64,000 nt of DNA. Source: PFJX01 sp963713085. GTDB taxonomy: Bacteria; Pseudomonadota; Gammaproteobacteria; Burkholderiales; Thiobacillaceae. A program made the translations under genes and the position numbers. Under the pieces are notes generated by a model. The model saw nothing but the letters and a program-made list of their open reading frames with translations, made no database searches and was not told the origin of the DNA. This document shows, in pieces, positions 9,338 through 16,929 of the stretch. Position 1 is the stretch's first letter. Each line of letters begins with the position of its first letter. The DNA lies in NCBI GenBank assembly GCA_963713085.1, contig CAVQKQ010000024.1:1-64000 (forward strand), in the 5' to 3' direction.

Positions 9338-10224
9338 AGTACGCCTGGATCGACAGGCAACGCCCCGCCTTCGACCTGTCCGAGATGTGCGCGGTACTGG
9401 GCGTCAGCATCAGCGGCTATCGGGCCTGGAAGCGGGGCGGCACCCCGAACCGCAAGCGGCTCAGCGACACCCGGATGCTCGCCCTGATCCAGGCCATCCA
9501 CGCCGAACTCAAAGGCGCCTACGGCAGTCCGCGCAGGGTTCTGGCACTGCGTGCCCGAGGCTTCTCGGCCGGCAAGGCGCGGGTGGAGCGGCTGATGCGG
9601 GAGAACGGCATCCATGCCCGGCACAAGCGGCGCTACAAGGTCACTACGGATTCCAGGCATGGCTTGCCGGTAGCCGAGAATCTGCTGAACCGGAACTTCA
9701 CGCCGGCGGCGCCGAATCAGGTGTGGACCTCGGACATCGCCTACCTGTGGACCGACGAGGGCTGGCTGTACCTGGCCATCGTGCTGGACCTGTTCAACCG
9801 CGAGGTGGTGGGCTGGTCGCTGAAACCGCCCATGACGGCGGATATCGTCACCGATGCGTTGACCATGGCGTGGTTCAGGAGAAAGCCGACCCCGGGGCTG
9901 CTCCACCACTCCGACCGGGGCAGCCAGTACGCGAGTGCGGTGTTCCAGAAGAAGCTCGCCGACTACGGCATGGCCTGTTCGATGAGCCGCAAGGGGAATT
10001 GCTGGGACAATGCTCCGACCGAGAGCTGGTTCAACAGCTTCAAGAACGAGCGGGTGCATGGCGTGCGCTTCGAAACACGGGCGGAAATGACAGCCGCCAG
10101 CTTCGAGTACATCGAGGTGTTCTACAACCGGGAACGTCTCCATTCGACCCTCGGCTACCAGTCGCCGGTGCAGTTCTTGAAGGGCTGGACACACGCTCAA
10201 CAGATGGAAAAACTCGTAGCATGA
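9334..10224 (+). CDS. IS3-family transposase OrfB (DDE integrase)
   Basis: OrfB is the catalytic subunit, of 296 residues. An HTH_21-like N-terminal region (GAYGSPRRVLALRARG) is followed by a DDE integrase core. The three acidic residues are in VWTSDIAYLW, LLHHSDRGSQYAS and NAPTESWFNSFK. The start codon GTG overlaps the orfA stop, but the -1 frame is open back to the A7 slip site, so much of the active protein is probably made as OrfAB. The gene appears intact, so the element could still be mobile. Confidence 0.93.
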   Translation: MKYAWIDRQRPAFDLSEMCAVLGVSISGYRAWKRGGTPNRKRLSDTRMLALIQAIHAELKGAYGSPRRVLALRARGFSAGKARVERLMRENGIHARHKRRYKVTTDSRHGLPVAENLLNRNFTPAAPNQVWTSDIAYLWTDEGWLYLAIVLDLFNREVVGWSLKPPMTADIVTDALTMAWFRRKPTPGLLHHSDRGSQYASAVFQKKLADYGMACSMSRKGNCWDNAPTESWFNSFKNERVHGVRFETRAEMTAASFEYIEVFYNRERLHSTLGYQSPVQFLKGWTHAQQMEKLVA

Positions 10225-10263
10225 ATCCCACCCATTGGCAGACGAAAAACCAGGGGAAGCTCA

Positions 10264-10703
10264 ATCAGATGTCAAACGGCCAATCACATATTCGAGACGG
10301 GTGCCAGGTCATCGGCCTGTTTCTTGCCTTAACCAGGAAGCTGCCGTTCCCCAATGACTTCTCCAGTCTAGCGAAAGCCGGAATCCAGTGTAATCAATAA
10401 CCTGGACTCCGACCCCGGATAAGGGGGGCATTCCGGGGTGACGGATAAATCAACGCTACCCTGGCACATTTTCGCAGGGATATGTGCGTTAACGAACGGA
10501 TCTCTGCGGCAAGAGCGCCAATCATGTAGCACCAGTACGTATTGCAACAGGATGCAGCGCATGTCATGTCGGATCTAAATGACATAGCACTGTTGTTCGC
10601 AATGCCAAGCTTTTTGACATCAAAGCGTTACAGCATCCTAATTCGGCAATCTGGTTATTGGTCCCGACAACAATCTGATTAGTGATCTCACAGGAGAATC
10701 CAC
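10264..10703. other. Intergenic stretch right of the IS, no gene seen
   Basis: These 440 bases hold no convincing coding region on either strand; the short open frames have no ribosome site or recognisable product. The stretch is visibly less GC-rich than its surroundings. It contains a perfect inverted repeat described separately and a TTGACA hexamer at 10614-10619 with a poor -10 match (CCTAAT) 17 bases on, a weak candidate promoter for the small membrane protein gene at 10704. Confidence 0.5.
10561..10585. promoter_or_regulatory. Candidate operator: ATGTCAT-N11-ATGACAT
   Basis: This perfect 7-base inverted repeat with an 11-base spacer lies about 30 bases upstream of a TTGACA hexamer and about 120 bases before the small membrane protein gene. 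The symmetry fits a dimeric regulator site. No regulator can be assigned, and chance occurrence cannot be excluded. Confidence 0.3.
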
Positions 10704-10904
10704 ATGTCCCTGATTAATTTGGTCATCGTCTTGATCGTGGTTGGCGTGCTGCTTTGGCTCGTCAATAACTACATTCCCATGGACCGGAAAATCAAGAATA
10801 TTTTGAATGTTGCGGTCGTCATTGCTGTCGTGTTGTGGTTACTGCAGGTTTTCGGCGTCCTGGGATCGTTGGGCAATATACATATCGGCAATATCGGCCG
10901 CTGA
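10704..10904 (+). CDS. Thivi_2564-type small membrane protein
   Basis: This 66-residue protein is made almost entirely of two transmembrane helices (LINLVIVLIVVGVLLWLVNNY and ILNVAVVIAVVLWLLQVFGVL) joined by a short basic loop (PMDRKIKN). A clear Shine-Dalgarno (CAGGAG) precedes the ATG. Proteins with this pattern are annotated as Thivi_2564 family membrane proteins of unknown function. It is followed by another tiny membrane protein gene in the same direction. Confidence 0.85.
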   Translation: MSLINLVIVLIVVGVLLWLVNNYIPMDRKIKNILNVAVVIAVVLWLLQVFGVLGSLGNIHIGNIGR

Positions 10905-10950
10905 CCTATCAAATGATGGTTATCCATCTTGTCTCACCGGGAGGTTCATC

Positions 10951-11151
10951 ATGAAATGGGCTGGCATGTACCTTATTGGTTTTGTTGTCTTTATTGGCGG
11001 CCTTCTGGCTGCGCTCTGGAAATTGGGCATTCTGGCAAGCATCGGCACGGCGTGGACTTTGATCACAGTAGTGATCTTGATCGGCTTTGGCATCATGATC
11101 TCAGTCGCCCATAGCGGCAGCAAAGAAAACATAGAAATAGATCGGAAGTAG
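10951..11151 (+). CDS. Small two-helix membrane protein, unknown function
   Basis: This 66-residue protein has two hydrophobic helices (MYLIGFVVFIGGLLAALWKL and WTLITVVILIGFGIMISVA) and a charged C-terminal tail. The ATG at 10951 is preceded by GGGAGG, which marks the true start over the longer in-frame opening. It lies 46 bases after the Thivi_2564-type gene and is probably in the same transcript. It is not recognised as a named family. The roughly 180 bases that follow hold no gene. Confidence 0.75.
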   Translation: MKWAGMYLIGFVVFIGGLLAALWKLGILASIGTAWTLITVVILIGFGIMISVAHSGSKENIEIDRK

Positions 11152-11332
11152 ATGCTCACGCGAAAACGCTTTCCAACCCCTACAACACGGATGCATGGGT
11201 TTTACTCATCCCACAAGGCCTCGATCCGGTCCATCCGGGCGGTATTAATAACGAATCGTCGCTTCGATGTGAATGGTGGAGAAATGCATACGCTCGGCAC
11301 ACTGGATTTGAAACGATGAACGGAGAGAATCC

Positions 11333-12058
11333 ATGACCTACTGCATCGGCATCATGCTCGACGCCGGACTGGTATTCGCGTCGGACTCGCGTACCCATGC
11401 CGGGGTCGACAACTTTGCGAGTTTCTGCAAGATGAGCGTGTTTGAACGCCCGGGCGACCGGGTCATCGTGTTATTGAGTTCCGGCAACCTGGCCGGGACA
11501 CAGGCCGTCATCAGCCTGCTGAGGCAACGGAACGCCAAGGACGGGGTGTCCAACCTATGGGGCGCGGAATCCATGTTCGATGTCGCAATGCTGGTATCGG
11601 ACGCGATGCGTGACGTCGATCGGCGCGACGGCCAACACCTGGCGGCCAGCGATGTCTCCTTCGACGCCTCGTTCATACTTGGTGGCCAGATCGTGGTCGA
11701 GCCGCCCCGCCTCTTTCGGATCTATGCGGAGGGCAATTTCATCGAGGCAAGCGTGGAAACGCCCTATCTCCAGACCGGGGAAACAAAATACGGGAAGTCG
11801 ATCATCGATAGGGTCATTACCCGCTCGACTTCCCTGAACGATGCCGCGAAATCCGTCCTCGTCTCGTTCGATTCGACGATGCGCAGCAATTTGTCGGTCG
11901 GCATGCCGATCGATCTGCTCTGTTATGAACGGGATAGCCTTGAATTGCGGATGCGTCGCCGCTTCGACGAGGGGGATGGGTATTTCGGCGAGCTCGGAAG
12001 GCAGTGGACCGAGGGCACGCGGCAGGTATTCAGCCGACTGCCCAACCTGGACTGGTAA
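11333..12058 (+). CDS. Anbu-type proteasome-like peptidase
   Basis: This 241-residue Ntn-hydrolase belongs to the proteasome beta/HslV superfamily. The N-terminus MTYCIGIMLDAGLVFASDSRT matches Anbu, the ancestral beta subunit-like protein. Thr2 would become the catalytic nucleophile after Met removal, and the Asp/Ser of the SDSRT motif is present. Anbu forms ring- or helix-shaped assemblies with unsettled substrates. A GGAGAG sequence lies ahead of the ATG. It is followed seven bases later by an N-formylglutamate amidohydrolase-like gene and then a transglutaminase-like gene. The alpha-E and ATP-grasp genes often found with Anbu are not here. Confidence 0.88.
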   Translation: MTYCIGIMLDAGLVFASDSRTHAGVDNFASFCKMSVFERPGDRVIVLLSSGNLAGTQAVISLLRQRNAKDGVSNLWGAESMFDVAMLVSDAMRDVDRRDGQHLAASDVSFDASFILGGQIVVEPPRLFRIYAEGNFIEASVETPYLQTGETKYGKSIIDRVITRSTSLNDAAKSVLVSFDSTMRSNLSVGMPIDLLCYERDSLELRMRRRFDEGDGYFGELGRQWTEGTRQVFSRLPNLDW

Positions 12059-12064
12059 GGCCGT

Positions 12065-12886
12065 ATGCGGGCGGAGACCAAGGCGATGGTTGGATGCACT
12101 GCGTTTCGTGACGGCCCGGCAAGCGCAGGCTTGGTGATCACCTGCGAGCATGGCGGCAACCGGATTCCCGAACCGTACCGCGAGTTGTTTCAGGGCCATC
12201 GGGCACTGCTGGACACCCACCGCGGCTTCGACCCCGGCGCGCTGAGCATGGCAAGAACGCTGGCAGCGGCCTTCGCGGCGCCGCTGCTGGTTTCCACCGT
12301 AAGCCGTCTGCTGGTCGACCTGAATCGGTCCGCTCACCACCCGCGCCTCCACGCCGAGGTGATTCGGAAAGCCCCCGCCGAGGTACGACGGCGGATCTTG
12401 AAGCGGCATTACCAGCCCTATCGAGCGCAAGCGGAGCGTCTGGTCAGACAGGCGATCGCGGAACACGGCCGGGGCATCCACCTCTCCTCACACAGCTTTA
12501 CGCCCGAGCTGGACGGCAAGGTGCGAAACGCCGATATCGGCCTGCTCTATGACCCGGCGCGACCGGGTGAGGCGGACCTGTGCGAGCGCTGGAAGGCGGC
12601 CCTCAACACCTGTGCGCCCGCGCTCAGGGTCCGCCGCAACTACCCGTATGCGGGTAAATGCGATGGCCTGACCGCCTGGTTTCGCCGGTGTTTCCCGGCC
12701 GACACCTACGTGGGCATCGAACTGGAGATCAACCAGAAACACGTCATCAGGGGAGGCCGACGTTGGCCTGCCCTGCGCAAGTTGATCGTCGAATCGCTGT
12801 GCATGGCACTTTCGAGCCACCACGCGGGTATTCCCATACGACCCCAACCACCGCAAACCAAACCGCCAGAGCCGGCCCCGTGCTGA
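12065..12886 (+). CDS. N-formylglutamate amidohydrolase family protein
   Basis: This 273-residue protein begins after a short leader with VITCEHGGNRIP (metal-binding CEHGG), followed by DTHRGFDPGA, LLVDLNRS and GIHLSSHSFTP, the conserved blocks of this zinc-dependent amidohydrolase family. The classic enzyme hydrolyses N-formylglutamate in histidine degradation, but no hut genes are present. Its place between Anbu and a transglutaminase-like gene suggests it acts on another amide or peptide-like substrate (inference). The start at 12065 is six bases after the Anbu stop codon, so the two genes are likely translationally linked. Confidence 0.85.
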   Translation: MRAETKAMVGCTAFRDGPASAGLVITCEHGGNRIPEPYRELFQGHRALLDTHRGFDPGALSMARTLAAAFAAPLLVSTVSRLLVDLNRSAHHPRLHAEVIRKAPAEVRRRILKRHYQPYRAQAERLVRQAIAEHGRGIHLSSHSFTPELDGKVRNADIGLLYDPARPGEADLCERWKAALNTCAPALRVRRNYPYAGKCDGLTAWFRRCFPADTYVGIELEINQKHVIRGGRRWPALRKLIVESLCMALSSHHAGIPIRPQPPQTKPPEPAPC

Positions 12887-12911
12887 GCTGGCGGTCGACC
12901 GGAGTCCTCCC

Positions 12912-13733
12912 ATGAAGATCCGCATAGGCTACGAACTGATTTACGACTGCCCGCAGCCGACCCCGATGATCCTGACCCTGAGCGTGCACTACACGCGGGT
13001 CTCCGACATCCTCATTGCCGACCACCTGATCACCGACCCGTCCGTCCCGATCACCGCCTATCGCGACAGCTACGGCAACTGGTGCAGCCGCATCGTCGCC
13101 CCCCAGGGACAGGTCAGGCTGTCGGCCGATGGGCTGGTGAGGGATACGGGCCTGCCGGACGAAGTCGTCCCGTACGCGAGACAGACGCCCGTGGAAGAGC
13201 TGCCGGACGAAACGCTGCTGTTTCTGCTGGGCAGCCGATATTGCGAGACGGATCGCCTGTCCGAGACCGCCTGGCGGTTGTTCGGCAATTCACCGACCGG
13301 ATGGGGACGGGTCCAGGCGATCTGCGACTACGTCAACCGGCACATCACATTCGGTTACCAGCACGCGCGTGCCACAAAGACGGCCTGGGAGGTCTTCCAG
13401 GAGAGGACCGGGGTTTGCCGCGACTATGCGCACCTCGCCATCGCTTTCTGCCGCTGCATGAACATCCCGGCCCGTTACTGCACCGGCTACCTGGGTGACA
13501 TCGGCATGCCGCCGCCCTATGGCCCGATGGATTTCGCCGGCTGGTTCGAGGCCTACCTCGACGGTCATTGGTACACCTTCGACGCCCGCAACAACATCCC
13601 GCGCATCGGCCGCGTCCTCATCGCCCGCGGCCGCGACGCCGCCGACGTCGCCATCAGCAACACCTTTGGTCCCAATACCCTGAAGAGCTTCAAGGTTTGG
13701 ACCGACGAGGTGAATGAGGGGGAAAGTCACTGA
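12912..13733 (+). CDS. Transglutaminase-like family protein
   Basis: This 273-residue cysteine-protease-fold protein has an N-terminal beta region and a transglutaminase-like core. The nucleophile cysteine is in ERTGVCRDYAHLAIAFCR and the aspartate region is WYTFDARNN. The residue where canonical members have the catalytic histidine (HxW) reads DFAGWFEAYL, that is Ala instead of His, so activity may differ or use another histidine. The family is commonly linked to Anbu, and here it is the third gene of that cluster, 25 bases after the amidohydrolase. No signal peptide is seen, so it is likely cytoplasmic. Confidence 0.87.
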   Translation: MKIRIGYELIYDCPQPTPMILTLSVHYTRVSDILIADHLITDPSVPITAYRDSYGNWCSRIVAPQGQVRLSADGLVRDTGLPDEVVPYARQTPVEELPDETLLFLLGSRYCETDRLSETAWRLFGNSPTGWGRVQAICDYVNRHITFGYQHARATKTAWEVFQERTGVCRDYAHLAIAFCRCMNIPARYCTGYLGDIGMPPPYGPMDFAGWFEAYLDGHWYTFDARNNIPRIGRVLIARGRDAADVAISNTFGPNTLKSFKVWTDEVNEGESH

Positions 13734-13845
13734 AGGGCCTCAGCAGATTCACGCGAAGCGCAAACCGCCGTACCGGAAGCGTTAGCGCCGACCGGCTTGG
13801 TTGCCATGTCCATGTCGCAACGCGCGAACCATCCCGGGACCTCAC

Positions 13846-14165
13846 TGAGCTTCTCCTGGTTTTTCGTCTGCCAATGGGTGGGATTCATGCTACGAATTTT
13901 TCCATCTCTTCCGGCGTTACCTTCCTGGCACCCGCTCCGTTGAGCTTGCCCGCTTCCGCCGCCTTGACCCAGTTGCGTAGTGTCTGCTCGATCAGCCCCA
14001 GGTCACGGGCAACCGCACCTGCCGTCTGGCCTTCCTTGACTCGCTTGACCGCCAGTTCCTTGAATTCAGCGGTGTATTCCTGCTTCGGAACCTTTATCGT
14101 CTTCCCTTCCAATCCGACGTCTATCTTAGGTCACCCATGGACGACGAAATTTCAGGGGAAGCTCA
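13846..14165 (-). mobile_element. Internally deleted IS3-family remnant (MITE-like)
   Basis: This 320-base element on the minus strand keeps both terminal repeats of the IS at 8979-10263 (TGAGCTTC... at each end). Inside, the first 65 or so codons of orfA (VPKQEYTAEFKELAVKRVK) are joined directly to the last few codons of orfB (MEKFVA versus MEKLVA in the full copy), leaving a 75-codon open frame at 13885-14112. About 970 bases of the middle are gone. It could be moved in trans by the intact copy's transposase. No clear target duplication is seen. Confidence 0.85.
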
Positions 14166-14230
14166 ATAACTGTCCAGCCGCCCATTTGTTTGCCGCATCT
14201 TCGCCGACCCCCATCGCCCTGACAAGACGC

Positions 14231-14260
14231 AAAAAAGCCCCCTCCCGTCTCCGGGAGGGG
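14231..14260 (-). terminator. Rho-independent terminator of the pirin/azoreductase genes
   Basis: A strong stem (CCCCTCCCG with CGGGAGGGG, loop of four) is followed on the minus strand by a run of six T. It lies about 25 bases past the pirin stop codon, in the right place and orientation to end that transcript. Confidence 0.8.
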
Positions 14261-14283
14261 TTTCGTAACCTAGCCCCTCCGGT

Positions 14284-15141
14284 TCAGGCGCCGGTCATTA
14301 CCGCCTTGCTTCTGACCAGCCTCCCGGCCTGGTAATCCGCGAACGCCTGCTCGATCTCCTGCCGGGTGTTCATGACGAAGGGCCCGTATTGCACCACGGG
14401 CTCGCCGATGGGCAGGCCGGCCACCAGGATGAAGCGGGCGCCTTCTGGGCCGGCGTCGATCTCCACCCCGTCGCCTTCGCCCAGGACCGCCAGACTATGG
14501 CGGGGTAGTGCAGTACCACCGGTGGCTGCGTCGCCTTCGAAGACATAGGCGAAGACGTTATAGGCCGGCTTCAGCGGCAACTGGAAGCGGGCGTTGGCTT
14601 CCAGGGCCACGTCCAGGTACTGGACCTGGGTGTTGGGATCGCTGATGACGCCTTGCCGGCCACCGTATTCGCCGGCCAGGACGCGCACCCGGGCGCCTTC
14701 CCCTGCCACTTCCGGGATCGCCCCGGGGCCGAACTCCTGGTAGGCCGGGTCGGACATCTTTTCGGCGGCGGGCAGGTTGATCCAGAGCTGGAAGCCGCTC
14801 ATGCGGCCTTGGGTCTGCTTCGGCATCTCCGAGTGGATGACGCCGCTGGCGGCCTTCATCCATTGCGCAGCACCGGCGGTGAGGTCGCCCCGGTTGCCCA
14901 TGCTGTCCCGGTGCTCCATGTGGCCGTCCAGCATGTAGGTGAAGGTGATGAAGCCCCGATGGGGATGCTCCGGGAAGCCGGCGATATATTCGTCCGGGTC
15001 GTCGCTACCGAAGTGGTCCAGCATCAGGAACGGATCCAGGTTCTTCAGTGCCGGGGTGCCGATGCTGCGGTGGACAGTGACGCCTGCGCCTTCCGAGACG
15101 GCGCTGGTGCGGACCAGTTGACGGATGTTGCGTGTTGTCAT
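14284..15141 (-). CDS. Pirin family protein
   Basis: This 285-residue double-cupin protein has the pirin signature: metal-binding histidines in PHRGFITFTYMLDGHMEHRDS and SGVIHSEMP, then FQLWINLP and a second cupin with the ARFILVAGLPIGEPVVQYGPFVMNT segment. Some pirins have quercetinase activity or act as redox-sensing partners. The ATG at 15141, with GAGGAG eight bases upstream, is clearly the start; the longer open frame is not. An azoreductase gene lies just upstream in the same direction and a LysR regulator diverges beyond it. That is a common electrophile/quinone-response arrangement. Confidence 0.92.
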   Translation of the reverse strand: MTTRNIRQLVRTSAVSEGAGVTVHRSIGTPALKNLDPFLMLDHFGSDDPDEYIAGFPEHPHRGFITFTYMLDGHMEHRDSMGNRGDLTAGAAQWMKAASGVIHSEMPKQTQGRMSGFQLWINLPAAEKMSDPAYQEFGPGAIPEVAGEGARVRVLAGEYGGRQGVISDPNTQVQYLDVALEANARFQLPLKPAYNVFAYVFEGDAATGGTALPRHSLAVLGEGDGVEIDAGPEGARFILVAGLPIGEPVVQYGPFVMNTRQEIEQAFADYQAGRLVRSKAVMTGA

Positions 15142-15239
15142 GATGGACTCCTCTCGTTGTGGCCTGGATTCTGGAACATTGGAGCCAGCCCAGGCCGAAA
15201 AGATTCGCTTCTCCCGCTTCCCAGGATGGGAAGCCTGGG

Positions 15240-15884
15240 TCATGCCATGGCGGGCTCCGGCGCGGTTTCACCGAAAAGGCTGGCGATGCGGGCCTCGGCG
15301 CTGGTGCGGGCGGCCTCGCCACGCGCCATCAGGCGTTCGGCGGCCACCACTTCCACATCGGTGATGCCGATGAAGCCCAGCACGAACTTGAGCCAGGGGG
15401 TTGCGAAGTCGATCTCGCTGCCTACCGGCGTGCCGCCGCTGGCCACCACGATGTAGGCCTTCTTGCCGGTGAGCAGGCCCACGGGGCCGTTCTCCGTGTA
15501 GCGGAAGGTAAGCCGGGCCCGGGCGATCTGGTCGATCCAGGCCTTGAGGCTGGCGGGCACGCCGAAGTTGTAGATGGGGGTGGCGATCACCAGCACGTCG
15601 GCTGCCTGCACTTCCCGCACCAGGGCGTCCGAGCCGGCCAGGGCCTGGCTCTGGGCGGCGTCGCGGGCATCCGGGTCGGTGCCGTTGGCGCCGATCCAGG
15701 CGGCGTCGACGAAGGGTATGCCTTCGGCCACATCGCGGGTTGTTACTAGAAGCTCGTCATGGCGTTCCGCCAGGCCGGCGATTAGCCGGTCGGTCAATTG
15801 GCGGGTGACGGAACCCGACTTGCGGCCGCTGGCGTCCACGCGCAGAACGTTCAGAGGGGTGGGGGTGGTTGATTGGGTTTGCAT
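15240..15884 (-). CDS. azoR: FMN-dependent NADH-azoreductase / NAD(P)H-quinone oxidoreductase
   Basis: This 214-residue flavodoxin-like oxidoreductase has LRVDASGRKSGSVTR (FMN phosphate loop), ADVLVIATPIYNFGVPASLK and a glycine-rich VASGGTPVG, all AzoR hallmarks. The enzyme reduces quinones and azo compounds by two-electron transfer from NAD(P)H. The start is the ATG at 15884, preceded by CGGAGA. It is divergent from a LysR gene with a 117-base shared region that holds a palindrome, so regulation by that protein is likely. The pirin gene follows after about 100 bases. Confidence 0.88.
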   Translation of the reverse strand: MQTQSTTPTPLNVLRVDASGRKSGSVTRQLTDRLIAGLAERHDELLVTTRDVAEGIPFVDAAWIGANGTDPDARDAAQSQALAGSDALVREVQAADVLVIATPIYNFGVPASLKAWIDQIARARLTFRYTENGPVGLLTGKKAYIVVASGGTPVGSEIDFATPWLKFVLGFIGITDVEVVAAERLMARGEAARTSAEARIASLFGETAPEPAMA

Positions 15885-15954
15885 GGCTTCATCTCCGGTT
15901 GGGGGAGGCGCCACATCGGCGCCCTTGAAGTCATTGTTGATGTTGATGCATCGA

Positions 15955-15973
15955 GAATAAAGATTGATTATTC
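15955..15973. promoter_or_regulatory. Candidate LysR operator: GAATAA-N7-TTATTC
   Basis: This perfect inverted repeat is in an AT-rich island between the divergent azoreductase and LysR genes, about 30 bases before the LysR start. Position and symmetry fit a LysR binding site controlling both directions. The assignment is inferred from location only. Confidence 0.5.
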
Positions 15974-16001
15974 GAAATTATTGTTCTTGTTTAGAGAACC
16001 T

Positions 16002-16913
16002 ATGGACCGTTTTGCCGACATGCGGGTCTTTGTCCAGGTGGTTGACCGGGGCAGCATCAGCGCCGCCGCGGAACAACTGGGCCTGGCGAAGTCCGCCGTG
16101 AGCCGGCGCCTGTCCGAGATGGAGGGGCGCCTGGGGGCGCAATTGCTGAACCGGACCACGCGCCGGCTCAACCTGACCGATACCGGCCGGGCCTTCTACG
16201 AGCGCAGCATGGCCATCCTGGCCGATCTGGAGGAGGCGGAGAACGCGGTTTGCCAGGCCCAGGGCGCGTTGAAGGGGCGGCTCAAGGTTGCCCTGCCCCA
16301 TGCCTTCGGCCTGCTGCACGTGGCGCCCCTGATCGAGGCGTTCATGGCCCTGCACCCGGACGTGGTCTTCCAACTGGACTTCAACGACCGGCAAATCGAC
16401 CTGATGCAGGAGGGCTTCGACTTGGCCATCCGCATCGCCAACCTGCCGGATTCCAGCCTGATCGCCCGCCGCCTGGCGCCGATTCGCAGCCGGCTGTGCG
16501 CCAGCCCGGAGTACCTGGCCCGCCATGGCACCCCGGCCACGGCCCGGGATCTGGCCAACCATGCCTATCTGGCCTACAGCAATCTGGCCAATCCCGGCCA
16601 AGTCCAATTCCGGGCACCGGACGGCCAGTCCGGCAGCGTGCGCATCCCCATCAGGCTGCTGGCCAACAGCGGCGATTTCCTGATCCGGGCCGCCATCGCC
16701 GGGGAGGGCCTGGTCCTGCACCCCACCTTCTATCTCCACGATGCCCTGCGGGCGAAACGGCTGGTGCCGGTCCTGGACGATTACGCCTGGCCGGAGGTGT
16801 CGGCCTACGCGGTGTACCCGCCCACCCGCCATCTCACCACCCGGGTGCGGGCCTTCATCGATTTTCTGGCGCAAGGCCTGGCTGGGGAGCCCTACTGGGA
16901 CCGGGTGGATTGA
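16002..16913 (+). CDS. LysR family transcriptional regulator
   Basis: This 303-residue protein has an N-terminal winged HTH (MRVFVQVVDRGSISAAAEQLGLAKSAVSRRLSEME, with RTTRRLNLTDTG after it) and a periplasmic-binding-protein-like effector domain (residues about 90-295). The CrgA/YafC-like subgroup matches the sequence. The start is the ATG at 16002; the open frame upstream overlaps the divergent azoreductase gene and is not needed. It probably controls azoR-pirin and itself through the palindrome in the shared region. The effector is unknown; quinone-like electrophiles are plausible from context. Confidence 0.92.
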   Translation: MDRFADMRVFVQVVDRGSISAAAEQLGLAKSAVSRRLSEMEGRLGAQLLNRTTRRLNLTDTGRAFYERSMAILADLEEAENAVCQAQGALKGRLKVALPHAFGLLHVAPLIEAFMALHPDVVFQLDFNDRQIDLMQEGFDLAIRIANLPDSSLIARRLAPIRSRLCASPEYLARHGTPATARDLANHAYLAYSNLANPGQVQFRAPDGQSGSVRIPIRLLANSGDFLIRAAIAGEGLVLHPTFYLHDALRAKRLVPVLDDYAWPEVSAYAVYPPTRHLTTRVRAFIDFLAQGLAGEPYWDRVD

Positions 16914-16929
16914 GCGGGTATTCAGCCGG

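Larger units (their letters stand above)
8979..10263 (+). mobile_element. Complete IS3-family insertion sequence
   Basis: The element is about 1285 bases long and bounded by imperfect terminal inverted repeats that start TGAGCTTCCCC at the left end (8979) and end with its complement at the right end (10263). The TG...CA ends are typical of the IS3 family. Similarity between the ends continues about 35 bases with mismatches. It holds orfA and orfB in the usual arrangement, with orfB in the -1 frame. No convincing 3-4 base target duplication is visible (AAC left, ATC right), which suggests recombination or an old insertion. A shortened, inverted relative lies at 13846-14165. Confidence 0.9.

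Noticed and set aside
8335..10200. 621-codon minus-strand frame running from the IS into the cupin gene
   Set aside because: Only the last 172 codons match a known fold; the remainder is antisense to transposase genes. The cupin start was placed at 8853.
8976..10266. Target-site duplication around the IS
   Set aside because: The three or four bases on each side (GAAC, ATCA) do not match.
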